64,000 nucleotides of DNA from Burkholderiales bacterium UBA1834 (GTDB lineage: Bacteria; Pseudomonadota; Gammaproteobacteria; Burkholderiales; Burkholderiaceae_C): the NCBI GenBank assembly GCA_002339015.1, contig DDJC01000049.1, positions 62,001-126,000 on the forward strand, in the 5' to 3' direction. Below are positions 27,098 through 37,949 of the stretch, piece after piece. The position numbers and the translations under genes are program-made. The notes under the pieces were generated by a model. The model was given only the letters and a program-made list of their open reading frames with translations, had not been told where the DNA came from and searched no databases. The stretch's first letter is position 1; each line of letters opens with the position of its first letter.

Positions 27098-30000
27098 GAC
27101 TTGGGGCTCGCTTGGGCCAGGTCGGAAGGGGCATCGGCGTTCACCATCGGCTGAGCGTGCCGCGCCAGCACGCGCTGCCGCCAACGCTCCAGCGTCAGGA
27201 ACACCACCGGCGTGGTGTACAGCGTGAGCATCTGGCTCACCGCCAGCCCGCCGACGATGGCAATGCCCAGCGGCCGGCGCAACTCCGCACCCTCGCCAAA
27301 GGCCAGGGCCAGCGGCACGGCACCCAGCAGGCCCGCCAGGTTGGTCATCAGGATGGGGCGCAGCCGCTGCACGGCCGCCAGATGGATGGCCTGGCGCGGC
27401 GCCAGGCCCAGCCGGCGCTCGTTGTACAGGGCCACATCCACCATCAGGATGGCGTTCTTCATCACGATGCCGATCAGCAGGAACAGACCCAGCAGCGCGA
27501 TCAGGTTGAACTCGCCCCCGATGAAGCGCAGCGCCAGCAGCGCGCCCACGCCGGCAGAAGGCAGTGTGGACAGGATGCTCAAGGGGTGCAGGGTGCTTTC
27601 GTACAGCACGCCCAGCACCAGGTACACGGCCAGCACCGCCCCCAGCAGCAGCCAGGGCTGCTGCTGGATGCTGCCGGCAAAGCCGCGGATGGCGCCGTCC
27701 GGCCGCGCATGGATGCTGGACGGCACCATCAGCCTGGCCATCATCGCGTCGATGGCCTGCTGGGCCTGGCGCACGGTGACGCCCGGCGCCAGCGCATAGC
27801 CCACGGCGGCGGCGGCGAACTGGCTGTCGTGGTAGACCCGGTCGGCCGACAGACCATAGCGCCAGGTCGCGAAGGCGCTCAGCGGCACGCGATCACCGGC
27901 GCTGGTCAGCACCTGCAGGTCCGCCAGCGCCTCGGGGCGCTCGGTGTAGCGAGGTGAGAACTCCATCACCACGCGGTACTGGTTCATCGGATCGAACAGC
28001 GTGGCCACCTGCCGCTGCGAGAAGGCGTTGTTGAGCACGGTGGCCACCATGGCCATGTCCACGCCCAGGCGGCGCGCGGCCTCGCGATCGATGTCCAGCA
28101 CCACCTGTTGGGCCGCTTCGCCGCTGTCGCTGTCCACATCGACCAGTTCGAGCATTTCCTTCATGGCATCGGCGATCCTGCGCGACCAGGGGCGCAGCAC
28201 GCTCAGGTCATCCGACAGCAGCACCAGCGTCTGCTCGCTCTGCCCGAAGGGCGAGTTCAAGCGCAGGTCCTGGTCCACGCTGATCAGCAGGATGCCCCCA
28301 GGCACCTTCGGGGCCTTGGCACGCAGACGCTGCACCACCTCCTCGGCTGACGCGCCGCGCTCGGCCAGGGGCTTGAGGCGGATGCGCAGCCAGGCGTTGC
28401 TGAGCCCGCCTCGGCCGCCTGCGGTACCGGTCACATCCTGCACGGCCGGATCGGCCAGCACAGCCTGGCGGAAAGCCTCGATCTTGGGCTGCATCACCTG
28501 GAAGGAAAAGCCGTCATCCCCACGCACCAGGCCACCGATCTGGCCTGTGTCCTGCGTGGGCAGCAGACCCTTGGGGATCTCGATGTAGAGGTACACGTTC
28601 AAGCCCACAACCACAGCCAGCAAGCCCAGCACGGCGATGCCGTGGCCCAGGGCCCAGTCCAGGCTGCGGCCGTAGGTTGTCCGCACACGCTCGAACAGCG
28701 CAGGTCCCACGCGCGACATCACGCGCAGAAATTGCTGCCACCTGCCCTGCAACCCCGGGGCGGGCATGGCAGGCACGGCACGTTCAGGCAGCTCGGTGCG
28801 CCGCGCCCGCAACCAGTGTGCGCACAGCGCGGGCGTGAGTGTGAGCGAAGCCATCAGCGACGCGACCATCACCCCCACCAGCGTGATCGAGAACTCGCGG
28901 AACAGGCGCTCCACCAGTCCGCCCATGAACAGGATGGACAAGAAGATCACCGCCAGCGAGCCGTTCATCGCGATCAGCGTAAAGCCCACCTCGCGCGCGC
29001 CGCGCAAGGCCGCTCGGATGGGAGACAGGCCCGCCTCGATGTGCCGCTCGATGTTCTCCAGCACCACGATGGCATCGTCCACCACCAGGCCCGTGGCCAC
29101 GATCAGGGCCATCAGGCTCAGGTTGTTGAGCGAGAAGCCGCACAGGTACATGACCACGAAGGCGCCGGCCAGCGAGAACGGGATGGCCAGGCTGGGCACC
29201 AGCGCCGCGCGCGCGCTGCCCAGGAAGGCCCACACCACGAGCACCACCAGCAAGGCCGACAGCACCAGCGTGAACTGCGCGTCGCGCAGGGTGGCACGGA
29301 TGCCGGGCGAGCGGTCCATCACCAGGGTCAGGGTGCTGTCTGCGGGCATCAGGGCCTGCAGCGCCGGCATCTGGGCCTTGATGTCATCGATGGTCTCGAC
29401 GATGTTGGCGCCCGCGCGCCGGCTCACCAGCAGCACCACGGCCGGCTTGTCGTTGTGGAAGCCGCTGCTGTAGCGGTCTTCCGTGGCATCGAAGACCTTG
29501 GCCACATCGGCCAGGCGCACCAGCGCCCCGCCCTGCTCGCGCACGACCAGGCCACTGAAATCGGCCGCGGTGCGCAGCGGATCGGCCAGATGGATCTGCC
29601 AGCGGCGCTCGCCCTGTTCCACATGCCCCCAGGCCTGCTGGGCATTGGCATTGGCCAGGGCCTGGCGCACGTCGTCGGGGGAGATGCCATGGTGCATCAG
29701 CGCGCCCGGGTCGAGCTGCACGCGCACCGCCGGCAGCGAGGCACCGCTCACGCTCACCTCACCCACGCCGGTGATCTGAGAGAGCCTCTGCGCCAGCACA
29801 GTGGAAGCAATGTCGTACAGGCGGCTGGGCGGCAGGTGGGGCGAGGCCACGGCCAGCGCCAGGATGGGCGCCTGCGAGGGGTTGACCTTGCGGTACGACG
29901 GGTTGCCCGGCATGCCCGATGGCAGCTGGCCCCGCGCCGCGTTGATGGCGGCCTGCACCTCGCGCGCGGCCTCGTCCACATGGCGGCTCAGGTCGAACTC

Positions 30001-30279
30001 CAGCCGCACCTCGGTGGCGCCCTGGTTGCTCGACGAGGTGATGGCGTTGACACCGGCGATGCTGCCCAGGGCTCGCTCGAGCGGTGTGGCCACGGTGGCG
30101 GCCATGCTGTCGGGGCTGGCGCCCGGCAGGCTGGCGCTCACGGTGATGACCGGGAAATCGACCTGCGGCAGGGGCGCCACCGGCAGCAGACGCCACGACA
30201 GCAGGCCGGCCAGCAGCATGGCCAGCGCGATCAGGGCGCAGGCCACCGGGCGGCGGATGAACAGACGCGCCAGGTTCAT
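27094..30279 (-). CDS. mdtC: RND multidrug efflux permease, MdtC-like
   Basis: Inner-membrane proton-driven RND permease of 1061 residues with 12 membrane segments and two large periplasmic loops. It opens with NLARLFIRRPVACALIALAM. The TM4 proton-relay pair is present in GLVVDDAIVVLENIERH, and the late segment LIGIVMKNAILMVDVALYNE is typical. It begins 3 bp after a second RND permease, the MdtB-MdtC arrangement in which the two form a heteromeric trimer. Which copy binds drug cannot be told here. The C-terminus extends slightly beyond the usual length. Confidence 0.9.
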   Translation of the reverse strand: MNLARLFIRRPVACALIALAMLLAGLLSWRLLPVAPLPQVDFPVITVSASLPGASPDSMAATVATPLERALGSIAGVNAITSSSNQGATEVRLEFDLSRHVDEAAREVQAAINAARGQLPSGMPGNPSYRKVNPSQAPILALAVASPHLPPSRLYDIASTVLAQRLSQITGVGEVSVSGASLPAVRVQLDPGALMHHGISPDDVRQALANANAQQAWGHVEQGERRWQIHLADPLRTAADFSGLVVREQGGALVRLADVAKVFDATEDRYSSGFHNDKPAVVLLVSRRAGANIVETIDDIKAQMPALQALMPADSTLTLVMDRSPGIRATLRDAQFTLVLSALLVVLVVWAFLGSARAALVPSLAIPFSLAGAFVVMYLCGFSLNNLSLMALIVATGLVVDDAIVVLENIERHIEAGLSPIRAALRGAREVGFTLIAMNGSLAVIFLSILFMGGLVERLFREFSITLVGVMVASLMASLTLTPALCAHWLRARRTELPERAVPAMPAPGLQGRWQQFLRVMSRVGPALFERVRTTYGRSLDWALGHGIAVLGLLAVVVGLNVYLYIEIPKGLLPTQDTGQIGGLVRGDDGFSFQVMQPKIEAFRQAVLADPAVQDVTGTAGGRGGLSNAWLRIRLKPLAERGASAEEVVQRLRAKAPKVPGGILLISVDQDLRLNSPFGQSEQTLVLLSDDLSVLRPWSRRIADAMKEMLELVDVDSDSGEAAQQVVLDIDREAARRLGVDMAMVATVLNNAFSQRQVATLFDPMNQYRVVMEFSPRYTERPEALADLQVLTSAGDRVPLSAFATWRYGLSADRVYHDSQFAAAAVGYALAPGVTVRQAQQAIDAMMARLMVPSSIHARPDGAIRGFAGSIQQQPWLLLGAVLAVYLVLGVLYESTLHPLSILSTLPSAGVGALLALRFIGGEFNLIALLGLFLLIGIVMKNAILMVDVALYNERRLGLAPRQAIHLAAVQRLRPILMTNLAGLLGAVPLALAFGEGAELRRPLGIAIVGGLAVSQMLTLYTTPVVFLTLERWRQRVLARHAQPMVNADAPSDLAQASPKS

Positions 30280-30282
30280 CGC

Positions 30283-33200
30283 TCAGCGTACCGGCGCGTT
30301 CACCGGATCAGCGGGGCCACCCGCCGACCATCGCTTCGACAGGCGGTCAAAGAACAGGTAGACCACCGGCGTGGTGAACAGGGTCAGCACCTGGCTGACC
30401 AGCAGCCCGCCCACCATCACCAGGCCCAGGGGCTGGCGTAGTTCGGCGCCCGAGCCCTGGGCCAGCATCAGCGGGACGGCCCCCACCAGCGCGGCCAGCG
30501 TCGTCATCAGGATCGGGCGGAAGCGCATCAGCGCGGCCTGGCGGATGGCTTCGGACGGGCTCAGGCCCTGGTGGCGCTGCGCATCCAGCGCGAAGTCCAC
30601 CATCATGATGCCGTTCTTCTTGACCAGGCCGATCAGCAGCACGATGCCGATCACCGCGATCAGGTCCAGCGGCTGACCCGTGATGACCAGCGCCAGCAGC
30701 GCACCCACCGCTGCCGAGGGCAAGGTGGACAGGATGGTGATGGGGTGGATGGTGCTTTCATACAGGATGCCCAGCACGATGTACATGGTCAGCACCGCCG
30801 CCAGGATCAGCCACAGCGTGTTCGACAGCGAGCCCCGGAAGGCCTGGGCCGCGCCTTGGTAACGGTGGTCGATGCTGGCGGGCATCTGCAGCCGGGCCAG
30901 TTCCTCGTCGATGGCCTTCACGGCATCGCCCAGGGCCACGCCCCGTGCCAGGTTGAAGGACACGGTGCTCGACGGGAACTGTCCCTGGTGGCTGACCAGC
31001 AGCGGCGCATGGCGTTGCGTGACACGCACCACCGCGCCCAGCGGCACAGGTTGGCCGGCCGGCGTGGAGACGAAGCTGTCGAGCACGGCACCCAGGCCCT
31101 GCGCCTGCCTCGGATCCACCTCCAGCACCACGCGGTACTGGCTGGACTGCGTGAACAGCGTGGCCACCTGGCGCTGGCCGAAGGCGTTGCGCAAGGCCGT
31201 GGCGATGTCGGCCACGCTCACGCCCAGGCGGGCGGCGGCATCGCGGTCGATCTCCACGTGGGCCTGCAGGCCCTGGCTCTGCAGATCACCAGCCACATCC
31301 GACAACTCCGCGCGGGTGCGCAGACGCTCGACCAGGCGCGGCACCCATTGGTCCAGCAGCGCACCGTCAGGCGCCGTCAAGGTGAACTGGTACTGCGTGC
31401 GGCTGACGCGGTCTTCCATGCTCAGTTCCTGCACGGGCTGGAACCAGGCCGTGATGCCCTGCACCTGGCCGATGCGCTGGCTTAGGCGCTCGATCACCTC
31501 TTGCGCCGACGCATCGCGCTCGCCATGCGGCTTGAGGTTGATCAGCATGCGGCCGCTGTTGAGGCTGGCATTGCCGCCATCCACGCCGATGAAGGACGAC
31601 AGGCTGGCCACATCCGGATCCTTCAGGACCTGGGCGGCCAGGGCCTGCTGGCGCTGGGCCATGGCGCCGAAGGACACGCTCTGCGGCGCCTCGGTCACGG
31701 CCTGCACGACACCGCTGTCCTGCAGCGGGAAGAAGCCCTTGGGCACCCAGGCGTACAGCAGCGCGGTCAGCACCACGGTGGCCAGCATGACACCCATGGC
31801 CAGCGGCTGGCGGGCCAGCGCCCAGTCCAGGCCGCGTGCGTAGCGCATCACGATGCGGTCCATCCAGTCAGGCTGCCCGGCGGCGTCATGCGTCATGGGC
31901 GGCAGCATGCGCGCGCACATCATCGGCGTGAGCGTGAGCGAGACCACCAGCGACAGGCCGATGGCCACGGCCAGCGTCACGGCGAACTCGTGGAACAGGC
32001 GCCCCACCACATCGCCCATGAACAGCAGCGGGATCAGCACGGCCACCAGCGACACCGTCAGCGAGACCAGCGTGAAGCCGATCTCGGCCGCGCCCTTGAG
32101 CGCAGCCTCCAGGCGCGAGGCGCCGGCCTCGCGGTGGCGCGCGACGTTCTCCAGCATCACGATGGCGTCATCGACCACGAAGCCGGTGGCGATGGTCAGT
32201 GCCATCAGGCTGAGGTTGTTGACCGAGAAGCCCGCCAGGTACATGACCCCGAAGCTGCCCACCAGCGACAGCGGCACGGCCACGCCCGGGATCACGGTGG
32301 CCGGCAGGTTGCGCAGGAACAGGAAGGTCACCATCACCACCAGCGCACAGGCGAAGACCAGCTCCTTCTGCACATCGCGCACCGAGGCGCGGATGCTGCC
32401 GGTGCGGTCGGTCAGCACCGCCACCTCGACGGCCGCAGGCATGGTGGCCATGAGCTGCGGCAGCATGGCGCGCACACGGTCGGCCACGGCGATCACGTTG
32501 GCGCCAGGCTGGCGCTGCACGTTCACCAGCACAGCCGGCGCATCGTTCGCCCAGGCGCCCATGAAGCGGTCTTCGGGGCCATCGACCACGGTGGCGACAT
32601 CGCCCAGGCGCAGGGGCGCACCATCGTGCCAGGCCACGATCAGGCGGCGGTAGTCGTCGCTGGAGCGGATCTGATCGTTGGCATCGAGCATGGTCGAGCG
32701 GAACGGCCCGTCGAAGCTGCCCTTGGGCTGGTTGCTGTTGGCGGCCGCGATGGCCTTGCGCACGTCTTCCAGGCTGAGCCGGTGCGCGGCCAGCGCGGCG
32801 GGCTGGACCTGCACGCGCAAGGCCGGACGCTGGCCGCCAGCCAGGCTGACCAGGCCCACGCCGGACACCTGCGAGAGCTTTTGCGCGATGCGCGCATCGA
32901 CCAGGTCGTGCACCTGCGGCAAGGGCAGCGTGCTCGATGTGACCGCCAGCGTCAGGATGGGGGCATCGGCCGGGTTGACCTTGCGGTAGATGGGCGGGGT
33001 GGGCAGGTCGCCGGGCAACAGGCTGGCGGCCGTGTTCAGGGCAGACTGCACCTCCTGCTCGGCCACGCCCAGGTCCACCTCCAGCGCGAACTGCAGCGTG
33101 ATCACCGAGGCGCCCGCCGCGCTGGTCGACGACATCTGCGCCAAGCCCGGGATCTGGCCCAGGCGACGCTCCAGCGGCGCGGTGATGGTGCGGGCCGTCA

Positions 33201-33372
33201 CATCGGGGCTCGCGCCCGGCTGGAAGGTGAAGACCTGAATGATGGGCACATCGACCTGGGGCAGTGCCGACACGGGCAACTGCCGCCAGGCCAGCAGGCC
33301 GGAGATCAGCAGCGCCAGCATCAGCAGCGCGGTGGCCACCGGCCGCACGATGAACGGGCGGGAGATGTTCAT
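30283..33372 (-). CDS. mdtB: RND multidrug efflux permease, MdtB-like
   Basis: RND permease of 1029 residues, first of two in the operon. The N-terminus [20 protein letters not shown], the conserved loop [20 protein letters not shown] and the TM4 motif [17 protein letters not shown] with its double Asp are diagnostic. The late [20 protein letters not shown] is the HAE1-family signature. It starts 13 bp after the adaptor gene. By analogy with MdtABC it would assemble with the next permease, the adaptor and the outer-membrane lipoprotein. Confidence 0.92.
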   Translation of the reverse strand: MNISRPFIVRPVATALLMLALLISGLLAWRQLPVSALPQVDVPIIQVFTFQPGASPDVTARTITAPLERRLGQIPGLAQMSSTSAAGASVITLQFALEVDLGVAEQEVQSALNTAASLLPGDLPTPPIYRKVNPADAPILTLAVTSSTLPLPQVHDLVDARIAQKLSQVSGVGLVSLAGGQRPALRVQVQPAALAAHRLSLEDVRKAIAAANSNQPKGSFDGPFRSTMLDANDQIRSSDDYRRLIVAWHDGAPLRLGDVATVVDGPEDRFMGAWANDAPAVLVNVQRQPGANVIAVADRVRAMLPQLMATMPAAVEVAVLTDRTGSIRASVRDVQKELVFACALVVMVTFLFLRNLPATVIPGVAVPLSLVGSFGVMYLAGFSVNNLSLMALTIATGFVVDDAIVMLENVARHREAGASRLEAALKGAAEIGFTLVSLTVSLVAVLIPLLFMGDVVGRLFHEFAVTLAVAIGLSLVVSLTLTPMMCARMLPPMTHDAAGQPDWMDRIVMRYARGLDWALARQPLAMGVMLATVVLTALLYAWVPKGFFPLQDSGVVQAVTEAPQSVSFGAMAQRQQALAAQVLKDPDVASLSSFIGVDGGNASLNSGRMLINLKPHGERDASAQEVIERLSQRIGQVQGITAWFQPVQELSMEDRVSRTQYQFTLTAPDGALLDQWVPRLVERLRTRAELSDVAGDLQSQGLQAHVEIDRDAAARLGVSVADIATALRNAFGQRQVATLFTQSSQYRVVLEVDPRQAQGLGAVLDSFVSTPAGQPVPLGAVVRVTQRHAPLLVSHQGQFPSSTVSFNLARGVALGDAVKAIDEELARLQMPASIDHRYQGAAQAFRGSLSNTLWLILAAVLTMYIVLGILYESTIHPITILSTLPSAAVGALLALVITGQPLDLIAVIGIVLLIGLVKKNGIMMVDFALDAQRHQGLSPSEAIRQAALMRFRPILMTTLAALVGAVPLMLAQGSGAELRQPLGLVMVGGLLVSQVLTLFTTPVVYLFFDRLSKRWSAGGPADPVNAPVR

Positions 33373-33385
33373 CCGGTCACACGCC

Positions 33386-34534
33386 TCAGCGGCCTTGCAG
33401 GATCACGGGCTTGCCGTCCCTCAGACGGTCCAGCCCTTCGAGCACCACCTTGTCGCCGGCGGCCAGGCCCTGGCTCACGGCCACAAGATCACCCGAAACA
33501 GGGCCCAGCGTGACGGGGCGCACCTGCGCTTTGCCGTCCTGGATCACATAGACGTAATCGCCCTTGGAACCATGCTGCACCGCGTCGGCCACGATGGTCA
33601 CGGCCTTGGCGAGCTGACGCACCTGCAGGCGCACGTTGACGAACTGGTTGGGGAAAAGCCCGTCGTCGGCATTGTCGAAACGGGCCTTGAGCTTGAGCGT
33701 GCCCGTGGGCGTGTCGATCTGGTTGTCCAGCGTGTCGAGCCGGCCGGTGGCCAGCTTGCGCGCCTCGCCACGGTCCCATACCTCGACCACCAGCGGCTTG
33801 CCCGCCGCGTGCGCCTCGCGCACATCGGCCACCTGCGCGTCCGGCAGATTGAAGCTCACGTTGATGGGACGCGTCTGCGTGATCGTGGTCAGCGCCTGGC
33901 CGTTGCCCGTATCGGCCGCCACCAGGTTGCCTGCGTCGAGTTGGCGCAGGCCGATGCGGCCGGCGATGGGCGCCACGATGCGCGTGTAGGAGAGCTGCAG
34001 CTGGGCCTCGTCCACCTGGGCCTGGTCAAACTGGCGCGTACCGCGCAGCTGGTTGACCAGGGCGCGCTGGCGGTCCACCTGCTGGCGCGCGATGGAATCC
34101 TTCTGGAACAGGCCTTCATAGGTGGACAGCTCCGCCTCGGCGTTCTTGAGCTGGGCCAGGTTCTGCGCCTGCTGGCCCTGCGCCTGCGCGAGCTTGACGC
34201 GCAGCGGCTCGGGGTCGATCTCGGCGAGCAACTGGCCGGCCTGCACCTGCTGGCCTTCCTTGAAATGCACACGCGCCAGCTGGCCGGCCACGCGTGGGCG
34301 CACTGTCACCGTGTTGTAAGGCGTGACGGTGCCCACAGCCTTGACCCACAAGTCCATGTCAGCCTGCTCGGCCGCCGCCACCCGCACCGGCACCGGGCCG
34401 GCCCAGACATTGATGTCCTGGGCAGGGGCGGCTTGCCCCCGCCACACGAAGAAATACAGCGCGCCAGCTCCCACGACAGCCAGCGTGATCAACGCCAGGC
34501 GTGCGGTCGGCCTCTTGCGGGCCGGCAGGGTCAT
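33386..34534 (-). CDS. mdtA: RND periplasmic adaptor, MdtA-like
   Basis: Membrane fusion protein of 382 residues that bridges the RND permease and the outer-membrane channel. It has an N-terminal signal anchor ([18 protein letters not shown]) and a split lipoyl domain ([20 protein letters not shown], then [18 protein letters not shown]) around a helical hairpin rich in Gln and Ala. A beta-barrel domain with [11 protein letters not shown] completes it. The ATG at 34534 shares one base with the stop of the DUF4198 gene (TGATG), so the genes are coupled. A longer in-frame start at 34711 lies inside that gene and is rejected. Confidence 0.92.
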   Translation of the reverse strand: MTLPARKRPTARLALITLAVVGAGALYFFVWRGQAAPAQDINVWAGPVPVRVAAAEQADMDLWVKAVGTVTPYNTVTVRPRVAGQLARVHFKEGQQVQAGQLLAEIDPEPLRVKLAQAQGQQAQNLAQLKNAEAELSTYEGLFQKDSIARQQVDRQRALVNQLRGTRQFDQAQVDEAQLQLSYTRIVAPIAGRIGLRQLDAGNLVAADTGNGQALTTITQTRPINVSFNLPDAQVADVREAHAAGKPLVVEVWDRGEARKLATGRLDTLDNQIDTPTGTLKLKARFDNADDGLFPNQFVNVRLQVRQLAKAVTIVADAVQHGSKGDYVYVIQDGKAQVRPVTLGPVSGDLVAVSQGLAAGDKVVLEGLDRLRDGKPVILQGR

Positions 34535-35175
34535 CAGGGCGCCACCTGGAAGGTCAGCGTGGCCACGTGGCGGGTCTGGGTGTAGGGCTTGCCTTCCCAC
34601 TGGCCACCAGCTTCCTTGTCCAGGTGGCCGACCTCGACCACGTACTGCCCGGGCCAGGGCGTGGCGATGGTGACGCGGCCTTCCTTGTCCGTGTGGAAGG
34701 CCTTGCTCCACTTGGGCGGGCCGAACACCACCACCTCCTTGGAGGGCAGCGGTTTGCCGTTGAGCAGCAAGGTGAAGCTGTTGCTGTTGGCGGCCGTGGG
34801 CACCAGTTCCAGCGCGTGGCGGGCGGCAGTCTCGGTGCGGCCACTCTTGGGCTGGTACAGGCTCAGCACGCCCTTGTCGTTGAGGTAGCCGGTGACCAGG
34901 CGGGCATCACCGGTGGCTGGGCCCTTGAGGGTCAGGTGATCGTTGGCACGGGTCACGCTGACGGATGTCTCGCTGGCGGCCACGCCACGCGGCGCGGTCA
35001 GCAGCTTGAGGTAGCCCGATTCGGTCTCGCGCACGTCATCGGCCCATTCGCCGAAGTAGGCCTTGGACTCGCCCGGCGCAGCGCCCGGCTCCAGCCAGAC
35101 GAAGTGGGCATGGGCGGAGGCGGAGATCAGGGCAGCAGCCAGCAGCAGCGGCTTGAAGGCGGTGAAACGCTTCAT
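34534..35175 (-). CDS. Periplasmic DUF4198 family protein
   Basis: A 213-residue secreted protein with a clean signal peptide (FTAFKPLLLAAALISASAHA). The mature start HFVWLEPG is typical of DUF4198/CbiK-type domains, whose members often lie beside TonB receptors for iron, nickel or cobalt. The C-terminal half resembles a beta-sandwich (GRVTIATPWPGQYVVEVGHLD). It is the first gene of the efflux operon and is coupled to the adaptor. A Fur-like site lies 73 bp upstream. An additional 23-residue N-terminal extension is possible but would hide the signal peptide. A metal-related function is inferred, not shown. Confidence 0.82.
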   Translation of the reverse strand: MKRFTAFKPLLLAAALISASAHAHFVWLEPGAAPGESKAYFGEWADDVRETESGYLKLLTAPRGVAASETSVSVTRANDHLTLKGPATGDARLVTGYLNDKGVLSLYQPKSGRTETAARHALELVPTAANSNSFTLLLNGKPLPSKEVVVFGPPKWSKAFHTDKEGRVTIATPWPGQYVVEVGHLDKEAGGQWEGKPYTQTRHVATLTFQVAP

Positions 35176-35247
35176 GGTGATGGTCCTTGGTTCAGCTGGA
35201 ATTGAGCAGAAAAGAAGCGGTGCCCGGGTGGGACACCACCTCATTTC

Positions 35248-35266
35248 AAGAATGATTCTTATTTGA
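35248..35266 (-). promoter_or_regulatory. Candidate Fur box before the DUF4198-RND operon
   Basis: On the minus strand the site contains AATAAGAATCATTCTT and matches the 19-bp Fur consensus at 12 positions, including seven in a row (AATCATT). It lies between the siderophore receptor stop and the DUF4198 start. Confidence 0.55.
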
Positions 35267-35305
35267 ATTATGAATCAACAATGAACCGCTCTTGTCCGGA
35301 AAAGA

Positions 35306-37828
35306 TCAGAACTGGTACTTGACCGTGAGGTTCACGTTGCGGGGTGCGCCGTAGTACGTGGACGATGTCGAGGTGTAGTACGTCTTGTTGAACGCATTGC
35401 CCAGGTTCACGCTGGCAGAGAGCTTGTCGCTGAAGGGGTAGCGCGCCATGAGGTCCACCACGGCGTAGGCTGGCTGGGTGAAACGCTGGTTCCTGTTGGC
35501 ACCCAGACCATCGGTGTAGGCATCGCCCATGTAGACCACGCCGCCTCCGATGGTGAGGCCACGACCCACCTGGGCCAGTCTGTAGCTGGTGAACAGCTTG
35601 AACTGCTGCTGGGGCACGTTCGTGACCAGTGCGTCGCCCAGACGGTCACGCGACTTCGAGAAGGTGTAGCCCGCCGACACCTGCCAGCCACGGGCCACCT
35701 CCCCAGACACCTCGGCCTCGTAGCCACGGGACACGGTGCCGGGCACGGCCATGTAGGGCTGGTTGCCGTCTTCCAAGGGGGGCGCCGTGCGATCTTCCAC
35801 CGCGAAGTTATCCTGGCGGATCTCGAACACGGCCAGGCTCACGTTCAGCCTGTCCCTGAAGAAGGAAGCCTTGGTGCCCACCTCATAGGCCTTGCCCTTG
35901 AGTGGATCGAGGTACTCGGTGTCAGAAGCCTTCTGATCCTGAGGCTTGAAGATGCCCGTGTAGCTCCCATACACCGACCACTGCGGCATCAGATCGACCA
36001 CCAGGCCGGCATAAGGCACCAGCTTGTTCTTTTCGCGCTGGCTGATCGGCTTGTCTGATGTGCCGTTGTAGTTCCTGGTGTGTGAATCACGCTCCCAGTC
36101 GGTCACCCGTGCCCCGAGGATGACAGCCACCCCATCCACCGGCTCGAGCCTCGCGGTGGTGTACCAACCGGCCTGGCGCTCGCTGAAGTGCGTCATGCTC
36201 TGCGCCACGAAAGGGGCAATCGCCGGGGTGCTGCCATCCCAGTCGAACACATTGGGCACGGCATTGGCCAGGATGCGCCAGGAGCCATAGCCCGGGGCGT
36301 CATAGGTGGTGCGCGACACGTTGTAGCCCGCCACCAGTTCATGCTTGCGGCCAAACAGCTCGAAGGGGCCCGTGGCGTAGAGGTCCAGTGCACGCTGGGT
36401 CGGCGCCGAATTCCACTTGTTGCCATACACACCCAGGCCGGCGCCGGTGGTGCTGTCCGGGGTTTGGTAGATGGCGTAGCCGATCACGTCGTCGTACGCG
36501 CGGCGGGACTGATTGAAGTTCGCGCGCACGGCCCAGCCCGAGTCGAACTGATGATCCAGCGATACGAAGAACTGCTTCTGCGTCTGATGGGAGTAGGCCC
36601 AGTTGGTGGCGCTGTTCGATGAGCGCGAGAAGCGGGTCGGCGTGTCATCACTGAAGAAGAGAGGCAAGCCGCTGCGCGTTCCTTCATTGGCATCGTGCTT
36701 CTGATACTCCAGGCCACCTGACAGCTTGGTGCTGCGGCTCAGATCGGCCTCGACGATGCCGTAAAAAAGCTTCTTCTCTTCCTTCAGGCGGTCGAGCCAG
36801 GATTCGTTTTCCTGAATGGCCACGGCCGCCCGGCCACGCACGCTGCCGCTGGCATTGAACGGACTGGAGATGTCGACTTCGGCGCGGCGCTTGTCCCAGG
36901 ACCCCGCCGTGCCCGTCACCGAAGCCTGGAAATCAGCGAACGGGCGCTTGCGCACCAGATTGATGGTGGCCGCCGGCGAGCCGACGCCATTGGTCAGGCC
37001 ATTGGCACCGCGGATCACCTCCACGCGGTCGTAGGCGATCATGTCGGCCGTCTGCGTCAGCCAGTTGCTGAGTTGGGGCACACCATCGATCTGGTAGTTG
37101 TCGACCTCGAATCCGCGCGAATACACGGCATTGTTGTCCGTGCCCTGGCTGCCCACCTGCACGAACGTCAGGCCCGTGGTCTGGCGGAAGACGTCGTCCA
37201 TCTGTGTGATGCCCTGGTCCTCCATGCGCTGCTTGGTGATCACGGTGATCGACTGCGGCGTCTCACGCAGGGTCAAGCCCAGCTTGGTCGCGGATGTGGT
37301 CGGGGCCATGCTGGTGTAGGACCCCGTGCCTTCGGACTCCGCGCTGCGGCGGCTGCGCACGGTCACGGCGGGCAGTGCACCTGCACTTTCAGCGGCAGCC
37401 CCCTGCGATGAGGGCGCCTTGCGCAACACATAGCTCCCCTGCCCTCGCGGCTGGGCCTCCAGCCCCGTGCCCTGCAGCAGCAGCGAGAAGCCGCCCCACA
37501 CCGTGTGCTCGCCCTGCAGGCCAGGCGATGGCAGGCCCTGCACCTGCGCTGGCTCGAACGACAGCATCACGCCGGACGCTGCGGCAAAGGCCGTCAGTGC
37601 CTTGTCCAGCGGGCCCGCGGGAATGCTGTAGCTGCGGCTCTCACCCACCGACTGGGCTGCGGCCTGGCCCGGCATCACGGCCACCGTGATGGGCGCCAGC
37701 AGCGCGGCCCCCAGCATGGTGTGCCACACGGCGTGCGACACACTGCGCATCGGCGAAGTGCAGGCAGAAGGCATCAAGGCGGCTCGTGCGCGGGCACGGC
37801 GCAGACGCTGGGGGCGCTGCGAGGTCAT
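35306..37828 (-). CDS. TonB-dependent siderophore receptor with STN signalling domain
   Basis: Outer-membrane transducer of 840 residues. After a long leader with signal peptide (LLAPITVAVMPGQAAAQ) comes an N-terminal STN domain (RSYSIPAGPLDKALTAFAAA to GQGSYVLRK). This is the part that contacts a FecR-type anti-sigma factor. The plug (LTLRETPQSITVITKQRMED) and a barrel ending in VNLTVKYQF follow. fecR and fecI homologues lie directly upstream, so it should both import a ferric siderophore and report its presence. The start at 37828 is chosen for its AAAGGA ribosome site; an upstream in-frame ATG at 37936 adds an unlikely extension. Confidence 0.94.
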   Translation of the reverse strand: MTSQRPQRLRRARARAALMPSACTSPMRSVSHAVWHTMLGAALLAPITVAVMPGQAAAQSVGESRSYSIPAGPLDKALTAFAAASGVMLSFEPAQVQGLPSPGLQGEHTVWGGFSLLLQGTGLEAQPRGQGSYVLRKAPSSQGAAAESAGALPAVTVRSRRSAESEGTGSYTSMAPTTSATKLGLTLRETPQSITVITKQRMEDQGITQMDDVFRQTTGLTFVQVGSQGTDNNAVYSRGFEVDNYQIDGVPQLSNWLTQTADMIAYDRVEVIRGANGLTNGVGSPAATINLVRKRPFADFQASVTGTAGSWDKRRAEVDISSPFNASGSVRGRAAVAIQENESWLDRLKEEKKLFYGIVEADLSRSTKLSGGLEYQKHDANEGTRSGLPLFFSDDTPTRFSRSSNSATNWAYSHQTQKQFFVSLDHQFDSGWAVRANFNQSRRAYDDVIGYAIYQTPDSTTGAGLGVYGNKWNSAPTQRALDLYATGPFELFGRKHELVAGYNVSRTTYDAPGYGSWRILANAVPNVFDWDGSTPAIAPFVAQSMTHFSERQAGWYTTARLEPVDGVAVILGARVTDWERDSHTRNYNGTSDKPISQREKNKLVPYAGLVVDLMPQWSVYGSYTGIFKPQDQKASDTEYLDPLKGKAYEVGTKASFFRDRLNVSLAVFEIRQDNFAVEDRTAPPLEDGNQPYMAVPGTVSRGYEAEVSGEVARGWQVSAGYTFSKSRDRLGDALVTNVPQQQFKLFTSYRLAQVGRGLTIGGGVVYMGDAYTDGLGANRNQRFTQPAYAVVDLMARYPFSDKLSASVNLGNAFNKTYYTSTSSTYYGAPRNVNLTVKYQF

Positions 37829-37949
37829 GGAGTTGTCCTTTCGAGGCGATGAGTCAATGGCTGGCATCACAGGGCGGCATGACGCCCTTTCCTGATGAGC
37901 CGAACGAGCCTTGAAAAGAGCAACCCCCTCGTGCAAAAAATTAGTGGAA

